Shown: positions 21,985 to 31,110 of the stretch, piece by piece | How the letters are laid out: the number at the start of each line of letters is the position of its first letter | Position numbering within the stretch: the stretch's first letter is position 1 | DNA from: Cricetulus griseus | Taxonomy: Eukaryota; Chordata; Mammalia; Rodentia; Cricetidae | Direction of reading: 5' to 3' | Length of the DNA stretch: 64,000 bases | NCBI RefSeq assembly: GCF_003668045.3 | Contig: NW_023276807.1 | Coordinates: 233,063,667-233,127,666, forward strand | Program-made: the position numbers and the translations under genes | Notes under the pieces: generated by a model | The model's input: only the letters and a program-made list of their open reading frames with translations | Database searches by the model: none | What the model was told of the DNA's origin: nothing

Positions 21985-22112
21985 ATCAATAGCTAGGCAA
22001 AGCCACTCACTCCTGTAATCTAAGTAATCAGGAGGCTAAGGTGGGAGGATTGCTGAGAGATTGAATTCCAGGTTGCCTGGCTACAGAAGGAGATCCTGTC
22101 CACACCTGTACA
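21985..22112 (+). repeat. Old monomeric B1-like SINE
   Basis: 'cactcctgtaatctaagtaa', 'tcaggaggctaaggtgggag' and 'ggagatcctgtcc' recall an early B1 or 7SL monomer. Confidence 0.5.
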
Positions 22113-23282
22113 AAATGGGCAAAAAGAAAAAAGAGTGTGTTTAATTCTAAATTAAAGCTGCAATCAATATTAACCACTGGCCATCTTAAGCCATGTGTTT
22201 CAAATGGCTAGAGTCACGGAGTGAAGCTACATTTGTCAAGGGACACTGAAATGTACTAACATGTTATGGTCTTTTTCAAAGTCTATTCTTAGGTGTAAAA
22301 CAAACTCTCTTTAATTAAAACCTTCCCTTATGAACACAGTTCCTAAGTAAGTGAAGTCAAATAAACCCAATATCAGAGCAACGCCAAAGGGAGCCCAGCA
22401 CTTTCCTAGGCCTCTATCCCTCCTGCCCTTACAGCAAGCACACAACCTTCAACTAAGTGAAAGATTTCTAAATTTAGTATGTCGAAGCAACACATCTTAA
22501 ACGATATGTAACGATTAGTAAATTATTTGTCTTATCTTTAATAATGGACTATCATGTTCGACTTGCAATCAAAATGGAAAGAACACTGCTATACTATATA
22601 CTACTGTACCAGGAGTCAGAGATTCCAGGCTATATTTAGTTCACATTAAAATGGAAGCAAAGACGCAAACCAATCTAAAAATAAAATGTTCTACAAAGAT
22701 GAGATTTTTTTTTCAAATGGATTGAAATTTAGCTTTATTTGGTGCGTTAGATGCTGATATTTAGCAACGCTTTAATTTTGCATGGCTTTGGAAGCCAAAA
22801 CTCAGCATCTCAATCTTCTATGGTCGAGGCCAGCCTTAGCCGGCAACAGTCAAACACACCCATCTCATCAGCCACATCCTGCTGCCACTTCATTTCTACA
22901 CAGCCAACAAGTGACAAAGGCTTTACATATTTAAATAGGTTGCTTGTTTTAAAGGAGTATTTTTAAACCTGAAGATGTTAAATTTTCAAATTCCAGATCC
23001 TTAAATGAAGTTTTATTGGAGTCCAGACACACTCCCTCGAGTACTGTCAACAGCATTTCACACTTCACTGGCAGAGTATACTACTGGATTTGGGTGGTTT
23101 GTTTTTGTTGTTCTTTTTCTTTATTAAGGTATAACTGACAAAAATTATAAGCTGATACTGACAGTTGATGGCTTCTGGGGAAGGGAAAGTTAGCTTAAGG
23201 GATGGCCCCTGGTAGATCTAGCTTACTCCTATGGATAACCCATCATATTTCAGTAAATGGACAGTGCAAACTATTCACAGTA
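22113..23282. other. No gene recognised; possible hAT scrap
   Basis: Unassigned sequence. The piece at about 23003-23085 ('gaagttttattggagtccag' onward to 'cactggcagag') resembles the end of an old hAT-type DNA transposon, at low confidence. Confidence 0.4.
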
Positions 23283-23375
23283 GAGGAGGAGGAGGAGAAG
23301 GAGGAGGAGGAGGAGGAGGAGGAGGAGGAGGAGGAGGAGGAGGAGGAGGAGGAGGAGGAGGAGAGGAGGAGGAGG
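23283..23375. repeat. (GGA)n microsatellite
   Basis: About thirty GGA units, almost pure. On the Dgkh-sense strand it is a (TCC)n polypyrimidine run. It yields spurious poly-Glu, poly-Gly, poly-Leu and poly-Pro frames. Confidence 0.98.
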
Positions 23376-23526
23376 CAGAAGTGGTGTTGGCAAAGGCAGA
23401 AAGGGGTAGAAAGATGGGGAGTATCTGGTAAGAGATAATGGGAAGACTGGGGTGAATATGATCAAAATGCACTGTATGAAATTCTCAAAGAATTAATACT
23501 ATATTATACTAAAAACTATAAGATGC

Positions 23527-23699
23527 TCATGGCAGCTCACGACTATAAGCCAAGCTACTCTGGAGGCTTAGACCAGCGGCCACAAGATGAAGATCAGCCT
23601 GGGCAGTTTAGGGAAACCCTATCTCCAAGAAAACTTGAAAAAAAGCAAGGACATGTAGCCATGAGCCTACTACCTCAGTGGACAAGTACTTACTGAGTG
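23527..23699 (+). repeat. B1-ID composite SINE, part 1 (split)
   Basis: B1-like monomer ('gcagctcacgactataagcc', 'agctactctggaggcttaga', 'gggaaaccctatctcc') then A-rich linker and the first half of an ID ('cctcagtggacaagtactta'). The ID resumes at 24094 on the other side of a hAT element. Confidence 0.6.
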
Positions 23700-24093
23700 T
23701 GCTGGCTAGTTTTATGTCAACCTGACACACGCTAGATCCAAATGAGAAAATGCCTCCAAGAGACTGGATCCTAGGTAAGTCTGTAGAGCATTTTCTTAAT
23801 TAGTAATTGATGTGGGAGGGCCCAGCCCATTTGGGTGAAGCCATCCCTGGGCTGGTGGTCCTGGGTTCTACAGAAAAGCAGGCTGAGCAAGCCACGGAGA
23901 GCAAGTCAGTAAGCAGCACCCCTCTGTGGCCTCTGCATCAGCTCCTGCCTCCAGGTTCCTGCCTCGTTTGAGTTCCTGTCCTGACTTCCTTCAGTGATAG
24001 ACAGTGATGTAAAAGCATAAAGCAGATAAACCCTTTCCTCCCCAACTTGCTTTCAAGCACCGTGTTTTATCACAGAAGTAGTAACTCTAACAC
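23700..24093 (+). mobile_element. hAT-Charlie element (URR1-type) inserted in SINE
   Basis: Best-preserved copy of this element here: 'gctggctagttttatgtcaa', 'attgatgtgggagggcccag', 'cctgggctggtggtcctggg', 'cctctgcatcagctcctgcc' and 'ccctttcctccccaacttgc'. It interrupts an ID SINE. Confidence 0.8.
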
Positions 24094-24150
24094 CTCATAT
24101 ACTCGAGGCCCTGGGTTCAATCCCCAACACCACAAGAAAAAAAAAAAAAA
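24094..24150 (+). repeat. B1-ID composite SINE, part 2
   Basis: Second half of the ID: 'ctcatatactcgaggccctg', 'ggttcaatccccaacaccac' and a poly(A) tail. Confidence 0.7.
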
Positions 24151-24785
24151 CCCAGCAAATATTTATGTTAAATGATATGCTATCCCATATGCACAACAGT
24201 GTGAAATGATTGAATTAGGCTTCTTCAATATGCATTTTGTAGTGAGAACATTTAAATTTTCTCTAATGTATAGCAAATTTCAATAAATAACCATTATTAG
24301 CTATAATTACCGAGACAGTTACAATAGAACTTATTCTATAGTCTATAGACCTTACCTAGTTGGTCTAACTGAAATTTTGTACCCTCTGACCAACGTCACT
24401 CCAGCCCTAGAGCTGAGTAATTCCGAGGGAGTCCTAATAGCCCCATACTTAGAAGAGTAGACAGAGTTCTTCCCAGACGGTCAAAATGTAGATAGATGGT
24501 CCTCTTTGCCTCCAACCTGTCTGTGGCACTCACTATTCCGACTTCTCTCTTTTCATCTTACTTGGTCTTTACTTGATTCCAATGTTTCCACACAGAACAG
24601 GAGCTAAGGTTTTTCAACGATATCTTCTGGTTTATTGTTTCTGTTTTAAACACTGAACAGAAAGCACCATGTGTCCCAAGACACTGCTACTTACAATTGG
24701 AAAAACAGTGAGCAAGTGTCCCCTGGTCTCCTCCACCTAGAAATCATGGTTAAAATAATAGTAATAATTTTGAGTGGTATAGTGC
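24151..24785. other. No gene recognised
   Basis: Unassigned AT-rich intronic sequence. Confidence 0.6.
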
Positions 24786-24787
24786 TT

Positions 24788-24930
24788 TTTGATTTTTGAG
24801 ACAGGTTTCTCTGTGTAGCCCTGGCTGTCCTGGAACTCACTCTGTAGCCCAGGCTAGCCTCCAACTCACGGAGATTCACCTGCCTCTGCCTTCCAGTGCG
24901 GGATTAAAGGCATGCACCAGATCAGACAAT
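24788..24930 (-). repeat. B1 SINE (left arm of inverted pair)
   Basis: Reverse B1: 'tttttgagacaggtttctct', 'ccctggctgtcctggaactc', 'aactcacggagattcacctg' and 'gggattaaaggcatgcacca'. It faces the forward B1 at 24961. Confidence 0.92.
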
Positions 24931-24960
24931 AATGTTTTAATTGCAGAAACAGTATCTCAA

Positions 24961-25100
24961 GCCGGGCGTTGGTGGCACACGCCTTTAGTCCCAGCACTCC
25001 GGAGGCAGAGGCAGGAGGATCTCTGTGAGTTCGAGGCCAGTCTGGTATACAGAGTGAGTTCTAAGACAACCTCCAAAGCAATACAGAGGAAACCAAAAAG
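24961..25100 (+). repeat. B1 SINE (right arm of inverted pair)
   Basis: Forward B1: 'gccgggcgttggtggcacac', 'cagcactccggaggcagagg', 'gagttcgaggccagtctggt' and 'ctccaaagcaatacagagga'. Only 30 bp separate it from the opposite-strand B1. Confidence 0.95.
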
Positions 25101-26136
25101 AAAAAAGAAAAAGAAAAAGAAAAGACCTATCTCATAAAGCAAAGAAAAGCAAAAATCCAGACCGCCTCACCAAAGCTACGGAAGTTTACTTAGGGTAAGC
25201 TTTTATGATAAATTAAAACTATGATATTAATCAGCTAAAAGCAGTATTCTGTATTGAGATACATTTTTGCCAAGTTCAGGGAATAACTTATAGCCATTGG
25301 AATTAATATATGAACACATATAAACGTCACACAATGAGAACCTGATTACTTAATCAGGAGATATTTTTGACACACAAAGCTCCCAGACCTTGGCCGAGAT
25401 AATTCAATGGCTGAAAGACATTGAGACAATTCTCATCTGTTTGTACCACTGGATGACAGTGGGCCATGCAATCTGAGCAAGCATCCCCAGCCATTGATGC
25501 AAAATCAAAGATTACTATTACTGCACTTGAATATCAACAAAAGGCACACACAATCTTCTTCATGTTCAGAACCTAACTGCTCATGTCGTTTCAGACTGTC
25601 TCATTGTCGGCACCTGTGAAATGTGTTAAAGCGCCATGTCTAAATGAGACTCCACCCCACTGGGAGGGAAGAGAGGCAGCAGAAGAAACCAGGGAGGAAC
25701 AGCAACCTTACCGCTCCCATTTGGCTTTTTTACACCAACATCACTTTCACTCCTGCAGAGGTTTTTACCTTTGGGAAATTAAGTTGGGTACAAAATTACC
25801 AGTTTAGCACATGGGAACCTAGATGTATCTATCTGAAGTTCTACTCAACTGAAAGGAGAAAAGACCCAAGTGAAAATAGTAAAGAGGGCAAAAGATATAC
25901 TAAGAAACCATGGAGGAAAATTGAAAACAAAAAGGGAACAAAAACACATATACAGTGGGGCGGGTGTGTGTGTGTGAGGAGGGCACTAAGATAGAGGAGA
26001 TCACTGTTAAACCACATTCGCCTTTAAAGGACATTCTCACTCTTGGGCTGGGGCAGGGCAGATGGTGAGGTTCTGCTTTCCATCTTCAACACCACCCTCT
26101 CTCTCATTCTCTCTCTTATTCTGTCTCCTCTCTCAA

Positions 26137-26139
<3 letters not shown>
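25101..26139. other. No gene recognised
   Basis: Intronic sequence. Plus frames at 25583-25807 and 25644-25994 overlap in different phases and match nothing I know. Confidence 0.55.

Positions 26140-26178
<39 letters not shown>
26140..26178. repeat. (CA)n microsatellite
   Basis: Uninterrupted CA run preceded by a CT-rich segment. Confidence 0.97.
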
Positions 26179-26811
26179 CCTATTCTTTATACAAAAAGTC
26201 TGCATATCCATTACAAAAACAAAAATGCTGAAATTATCGTGCTGTCCTAAAACCATCCATTTCCTTCCACAAAAAGCTGATTAATTACATGATCCCATAC
26301 CATGTTAGGTTCAACCAAATGAAACTTCCTACACTTTGCCAATTTGGAACTGCTGAGAGCAATTTTATGCAGCTCAACTGAAAGACCTACCATCACTAAA
26401 AAGAATGAAGTAAATATACAGAAGACCATTATAGAATAGTCCCAGTAGCAGTTTTTAGAAATAGGTATATATTTATATGTGAAGAATATATACTCCAATG
26501 TGTGAATATCTATGAATATAAAAATAGGTAGTGAAATGTATAAATGTATTACTATATCTATATACATAATATATATTTATATATCCTTACATGTATGTTG
26601 TACATATATAATACACAACACTTTTAAGTCCATAGACATTTTCTGAAATCACCCCAAGAAAATGTCCCCTGTGACTGCTTCTGAGAGGGAAACCAGAGGT
26701 CGATGATGAGATGGGGCTTACTTTTATGGCTATGATCCCATCACTACAAAGTCTCCCATCACTGTGCAGTCTCTTGTACTGTTAGTATGTCTGACTAGAT
26801 GCATGTATTGT
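26179..26811. other. AT-rich, no gene recognised
   Basis: Contains a TATA-rich patch at about 26455-26615 and no transposon or exon signature. Confidence 0.6.
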
Positions 26812-26912
26812 TCTGAGACAGGACCTTACAATGTAGGCCAGGCTATAGTCAAATTTACCATCCTTCTGCCTCGGCCTCCTGAGTACTGTAATTAGCATAC
26901 CCATTGCCAGCT
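26812..26912 (-). repeat. Old B1-like fragment
   Basis: 'tctgagacaggaccttacaa', 'gtaggccaggctatagtcaa' and 'cctcggcctcctgagtactg' in reverse orientation. Confidence 0.5.
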
Positions 26913-27065
26913 TGCACAACTTTTTGAATTAAGAAAATGTCTAGATACTTTTTAAATATCTCAAGTAATTTAATGTCCATTTTAACAAGCAAATCATTTA
27001 AAATACTATAAAGCATTTAGAACAAGGACACTTCAAATAAGGTTAAACTTCAGCATTTTTGTTTG

Positions 27066-27292
27066 TTAGATTTTTGAGACAGGGTCTCATGTAGCCCAGG
27101 CCAGCCTGGAACTTGATAAATGAGGAGTAAATGAGGATGACCTTCAATTCCTGTTCTCCCTGCCTCTATCGCCTGAGTGCTAGAATTATCGGTGTGTGCC
27201 ACCACACCTGGTTTATATGCAGTGCTGGGAATCGAACCCAAGGCTTTATGCATGCTAGAAGCACTCTACTAATGAGTGGCTGTCCGTCACTC
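27066..27292 (-). repeat. B4 SINE (ID head plus B1 body)
   Basis: Minus-strand order is an ID-like head (from 27292 to 27215, with 'ccttgggttcgattcccagc'), then a B1 body ('ccaggtgtggtggcacacac' ... 'gagaccctgtctcaaaaatc'). This is the defining B4 architecture. Confidence 0.8.
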
Positions 27293-27418
27293 TAAACTAC
27301 CTTCCAAATGGCTTCATGTTCCTGAGAATCTCAATGAGAACTGAAGTTATTGTTAGCTGTGTTTCAATGGTAACATTCACATTACAAGTATTTAATAACT
27401 CTGCAGTCCTACAAGGAA

Positions 27419-27420
<2 letters not shown>

Positions 27421-27508
<88 letters not shown>
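27421..27508. repeat. (CT)n(GT)n compound microsatellite
   Basis: About 23 CT units directly followed by about 20 GT units. Confidence 0.98.
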
Positions 27509-27509
<1 letters not shown>

Positions 27510-27554
27510 GCATATGTGAGAAGGTCAAGGTCACATGTCTTCTTTGCTTTTTAG

Positions 27555-27681
27555 TTTTTGAGACAGGGTTGCTCCCTGAACATGGAACTTGATTGACCTT
27601 GACTTGCTCAGCCAGCAAGCCCCAAAGACCCTCCTGTCTCTGCCTCTCTAGCTCGTGGCTTTTTTTTTTTTCCAAACATGG
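27555..27681 (-). repeat. B4-type SINE, 3' part (split)
   Basis: Reverse RSINE1-like segment ('tgagacagggttgctccctg', 'gccagcaagccccaaagacc', 'ctcctgtctctgcctctcta'). The tRNA-like head of the same element lies at 28009-28086, beyond a hAT insertion. Confidence 0.6.
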
Positions 27682-28008
27682 TGTAGTGGTCTACATGTGT
27701 ATGTCCCCCACAGTCCGGTCTAGTCCTTGGTTGTGGTGGGTTTGTGTGAGAAGGTTTAGGAGGTCTGGCCTTTCTGGAAGAAGTGTGTCACTGGGTTTGG
27801 GCATTGTTTGAGAATTTAAAGCTTCACATCACTTCCAGTTCTCTCTGCATCACGCTTTTAGTCCCACATGTAACGGCTTCCTGCTTCTGCTGCCATGCCT
27901 CCCTCCCATAATGGGCTCTGACACATTTGGATCTAAAGGACCAAACAAACCTCTATGAGCTGTCTTGCTCACAGTGTTTTATCATAGCAAAAGAAAAGTA
28001 ACAAAGAC
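27682..28008 (+). mobile_element. hAT-Charlie element (RCHARR1-type) in SINE
   Basis: 'gagaaggtttaggaggtctg', 'gaagaagtgtgtcactgggt', 'gcttcctgcttctgctgcca' and 'cacagtgttttatcatagca' match the second rodent hAT family of this window (also at 47058, 55102 and 60453). Interrupts a B4-type SINE. Confidence 0.65.
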
Positions 28009-28086
28009 AAATGGGTACTGGACATCCCACTCAGGTCCTCTGCTTGTATAGCAAGCACTTCACAGACTGAGACAGCTCCCCAGCCC
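28009..28086 (-). repeat. B4-type SINE, tRNA-like head
   Basis: On the minus strand 'ggctggggagctgtctcagt', 'gtgaagtgcttgctatacaa' and 'gcagaggacctgagtgggat': the head of the SINE split at 27681. Confidence 0.65.
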
Positions 28087-28089
28087 TGA

Positions 28090-29427
28090 GACATCTTCAA
28101 CTTTATTGACAACACATTTAGCCACAGGCCCTGTCTAGCTACACATAAAGACTTGATCAGGAGCATATTTGCACATCTGTATGTAAGCATGTTTGTGTGT
28201 ATAAGGGTGAGAATGAAGAACTAAAGGCACTATTAGTAATCCTAACCCTTCATTCTTAGTGGTTTTTCACAATATATGAGCAAGAACTGTTGGTGTTGTC
28301 TCAAAAACAACTAAGCTTAGAGTGAGATCTGAGGCCTGGACCTCTCCTCCAGCCTCTCCCATCTTATACCCCTGTGGAGAAGAGGAGGAAATATCTACAT
28401 TTTCCTAAGGGTGCTTCCATTCTCTTCCAGATAATACCCATTGTTACCTTTAGCTGTTCTACTTGTATTAACTCCCCCACTGACTTCATCTTCTTCCCTC
28501 AGAGCAATGTATGTGATGAGAGCCACAGTGATGAAGTTTACAGTGCATGTTAGTCTGGACTGCAGGAGGAGGGGAGTGAGGCTGAAGCCCACGAGTCTTG
28601 TCAGCTGAAGGCTCTGGCCTCAGATGTTTGTATTTGGAAACGTTTTATATGAATATTAACACATAAGCAAGTATAAAATGCAGATATTTCTGATATTCTG
28701 TTATGAATGAATATCAGAGGCAGTATTCCAAAGCCTGATAATTAGCCATAATTGTGGCAGGTATTTATCAGAAAGTCCAACAGAAAATACAAAAATAAAT
28801 ATGCTTTTTACATATGTTTTAAGTCTTCATAAAATTCAAAAATTAAACAATACAATCTTAGCTATGAATCTGAAGTTCATTAGACCTACAAAATTTAGTA
28901 GTAATACCCAACAAGTTTGCTGTTCAACTTTACTCAGTTCAATTTATAACCATATCTAAATTTTCTTTACAATGCCATAAATCTTACTAGCCAATCTTGA
29001 TACCAATATACATGAAATTTTGACCATTTCATGTAATTATATAATTTGCCATTTTTAAACCTGCCACTTTTTCTCATTAACCCAGTTTTATGTTGTTTTT
29101 TTTTTTTTAACTTGAGATTTCAAAAGATAAATCGTTGTTAGTTAAGTCTCTATACTGGTTAGCTTTAATCTTTGAAAAATACTCCAAATTCCCAAATATT
29201 ACAAATGCTATAAAACTCAAAAGCCATCTCTATTAAAAAGCAGTTCCAAGATGTGAAGTAAACAAACAGCAGAAGCAACCCTGACTCTTTAGTAACTGTA
29301 TCTTTACAGCCACTGACATGAGTGTCTCCCCTTAATGTTAGAAGTCAGCTGACACTAAAACAAACACTAATCCACTGGCATACAGTAAAAACTGTTTCCA
29401 TGTAAGACTCTCATGAGCCTTAGGAAG
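28090..29427. other. Repeat-poor, AT-rich; no gene recognised
   Basis: About 1.3 kb of mostly single-copy-looking sequence just inside Dgkh intron 1. No exon signature was seen. It is a candidate for intronic regulatory sequence only because it lacks repeats. Confidence 0.5.
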
Positions 29428-30015
29428 CTAATTTTCACGAAAATAGCTGTAGAATAAATTAGCTTTTGCAGCCAATGATTTAATCAGTTCCCTACTCAAA
29501 TTCCTCCAGGTCCCCCACCGCCAATAGCCTAGGTGTGAAGACTTTGAAACTAATGAGAACTTTAGAATATGTAAATCCATTAATACCCAGTAGCCCCTGC
29601 CTTGTATATGTTCATCATCAAATGAAAGTTCAACTTTGAGAAGGTCGACACAACTCCACAAAAGTACCACACACACCGTCCTGCACATAAGCTGAAGAGG
29701 AAATGTGTGATGAACCACCATGTATGTGCAATCTGAGTTCTGCATGCTGTGGGAACCCGAGACACAGAAGCCTAGCCAGCCTGTAGGCACAGCACACCAG
29801 AGAAACTGACTGGAGTCATCTCCTATCCACCCTTTCGAGCTGTACCCAGTGAGGAGCAAGCAGTCTGCTGCTGCAAGGTGGCAGGCGCGATACAGCTTCC
29901 GCAGGTCTTCCAGCTCAAGCAGCACGGAGACTGAAACACCAAACTCCCTATTAAGTTCCCTAAGAGGGAACTCGCAGAGGGGCTTCAACTTCCTCCCATG
30001 CTCCAGCCAAGCCAC
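29428..30015 (-). other. 195-codon ORF, unknown, sense to Dgkh
   Basis: An uninterrupted minus-strand frame begins MAWLEHGRK and runs 195 codons to a stop at 29428, starting about 210 bp downstream of the Dgkh exon 1 donor. No repeat signature is visible. The translation is Cys-, Trp- and Leu-rich, with a hydrophobic stretch near residues 110-125 (VCVVLLWSCVDLL), but shows no family I recognise. In transcripts retaining the intron it would lie on the sense strand. Most likely a chance ORF; an unannotated exon cannot be excluded. Confidence 0.3.
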
Positions 30016-30221
30016 TCGCTCTGACCGCTAGCCCAGCGTTCTGGAACACACCCTGGAAGTCTCCAAACCCCAGGCAGGAATCCCTGTCTCCGGGTCCCGC
30101 CCCTGAGCGAGGCCACGCCCCGTCCATGCCGCGCCCCTGCGCCCCTCCTCCGGATCCTGGTTCCCGGGATCTCCCCGCGTCCTCCCTCCACCTACAGCTT
30201 TCCTGCAGGCCCCCACATCAG

Positions 30222-30228
30222 CCTTACC
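30222..30228 (-). other. Dgkh: Splice donor of Dgkh exon 1
   Basis: Minus-strand AAG followed by GTAAGG, a strong consensus donor. It falls exactly after codon 58 (phase 0), matching where the conserved N-terminus stops agreeing with the unspliced translation. Confidence 0.9.
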
Positions 30229-30401
30229 TTGGTCCGGATCTGTCCAGAGGTGGACACTTTGCGGATCAGCTTCTGGGGCCCCTCCTGCTCCGCTTCACTG
30301 TCGGATGAATCCTCTCCCGGTCCCGCAGCGGTTGGGGAAACCGCGCTGGTCCCAGCGGCCGCTCCTCCCGGAGGGTGGTGCTGGCTGCCCGCCCCGGCCA
30401 T
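30228..30401 (-). CDS. Dgkh: Diacylglycerol kinase eta, first coding exon
   Basis: This exon encodes the 58-residue N-terminus of DGK eta, a type II kinase that phosphorylates diacylglycerol to phosphatidic acid at membranes. The start is the ATG at 30401-30399, with A at -3 and G at +4. The peptide begins MAGAGSQHHPPGG, passes through an Ala/Gly/Pro-rich variable part, then the acidic EDSSDSEAEQEG cluster, and ends KLIRKVSTSGQIRTK. That ending is the conserved junction just before the PH domain in DGK eta. The delta paralogue has a different start and QK instead of TK. The PH, C1 and catalytic domains lie in exons outside the window. The exon ends in phase 0 at GTAAGG. Seen: start, peptide and donor. 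Known: family function. Inferred: the rest of the gene lies to the left. Confidence 0.92.
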
Positions 30402-30502
30402 CCTCTCTGGTTCCTGCGGGGTACACAACAGTGCCCCGAGGGGCTGTGGTCAGCGGCTGGGCTCTGCCCGAGCGTCCAAGCCCCGCGTCTAGCTGGCGCC
30501 AT
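30266..30502 (-). other. Possible overlapping uORF in Dgkh 5' UTR
   Basis: An ATG at 30502-30500, inside the YY1-like motif, opens a 78-codon frame that runs past the Dgkh start in another phase and stops at 30266. It exists in the mRNA only if transcription starts at or above 30502. An overlapping uORF of this kind would normally lower translation of the main frame. Confidence 0.4.
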
Positions 30503-30508
30503 CTTCCG
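30495..30508 (-). promoter_or_regulatory. YY1-like / ETS-like site
   Basis: Minus strand reads CGGAAGATGGCGCC: an ETS core (CGGAAG) overlapping AAGATGGCG, the YY1 consensus commonly found just downstream of start sites in CpG promoters, in the same orientation as Dgkh. Confidence 0.55.
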
Positions 30509-31110
30509 AGGTCCTGGCCGCTCGGCTCTGGGGACCGGGGACCACACGCCGCCCCTGACGAGACCGCCGGCTCCTCTGCACGCTTCACGCCTGCGCACCC
30601 AGACTTGGGATGTTCTGGGGTTGCTGCCCCAGGGGATACGACCAGCACCGAACTAAGAATGGAGGTCGCAACAAGGCTCGAACAACCTTACTCTTGCTCT
30701 TTCTGGGGTCTGGGGGCCTAGAGGGAATAGAGGGCCGAATTGGGCAGGACTGCACCAGCAGGTCAGGCGATGGCGATGCTCTTCCCCTGGTGCTAGGCTG
30801 CAGCCGTGAGGGGAAGGCTCCTGCGGGAAAAGGGAATGTAGGGTTTCCTCCTACGCCCAGGGGTGCAGCCCTGGACCCCGAATCTCCACACACTAGGGCC
30901 TTGTGGCACCCTTCCAGCTAAGTAAAAGTTCCCTCTGCCCGGGATATGTTCTGGATCTCCGGACCCTCGGCACAACTGCGAGGACCTTACCTCTCCCACC
31001 TCTGCCAGGGAATTCGGGTCCTTTCGGCCTCCTCTACTGTGGTGTTTAGTTTTGGGCCCACCCCCATCCGGCGCACACGGAAGAGAAGAGCATTTTCCGG
31101 GAGGTTCAGC

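Larger units (their letters stand above)
1..30227 (-). other. Dgkh: Dgkh intron 1, 5' portion (continues beyond window)
   Basis: Exon 1 of Dgkh, read on the minus strand, ends at 30228 with a GTAAGG donor, so all lower coordinates are transcribed as intron 1. I searched the minus-strand reading frames for the next expected segment of the protein, the PH domain, and saw nothing resembling it. The intron therefore runs off the left edge and is at least 30 kb. It is filled with SINEs, hAT elements, LTRs, one Cdk4 pseudogene and microsatellites. Confidence 0.8.
30040..31110 (-). promoter_or_regulatory. Dgkh: CpG-rich promoter block of Dgkh
   Basis: CpG- and GC-dense block surrounding the first coding exon, without a TATA box at a sensible position, as in CpG-island promoters. 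A YY1/ETS-like site at 30495-30508 probably marks the start of the 5' UTR. Transcription for Dgkh reads leftward. CpG density was judged by eye; the right edge may extend slightly further. Confidence 0.8.

Noticed and set aside
23202..23472. Poly-Glu, poly-Gly, poly-Leu and poly-Pro frames.
   Set aside because: Artefacts of the (GGA)n microsatellite.
1..30227. Dgkh exon 2 within the window.
   Set aside because: No minus-strand segment resembling the start of the PH domain with an acceptor was found; the intron is long and the exon is presumably further left.
30305..30721. Plus-strand frames of 90-140 codons opposite Dgkh exon 1.
   Set aside because: They are antisense shadows of a GC-rich promoter; the minus-strand Dgkh peptide explains the region.
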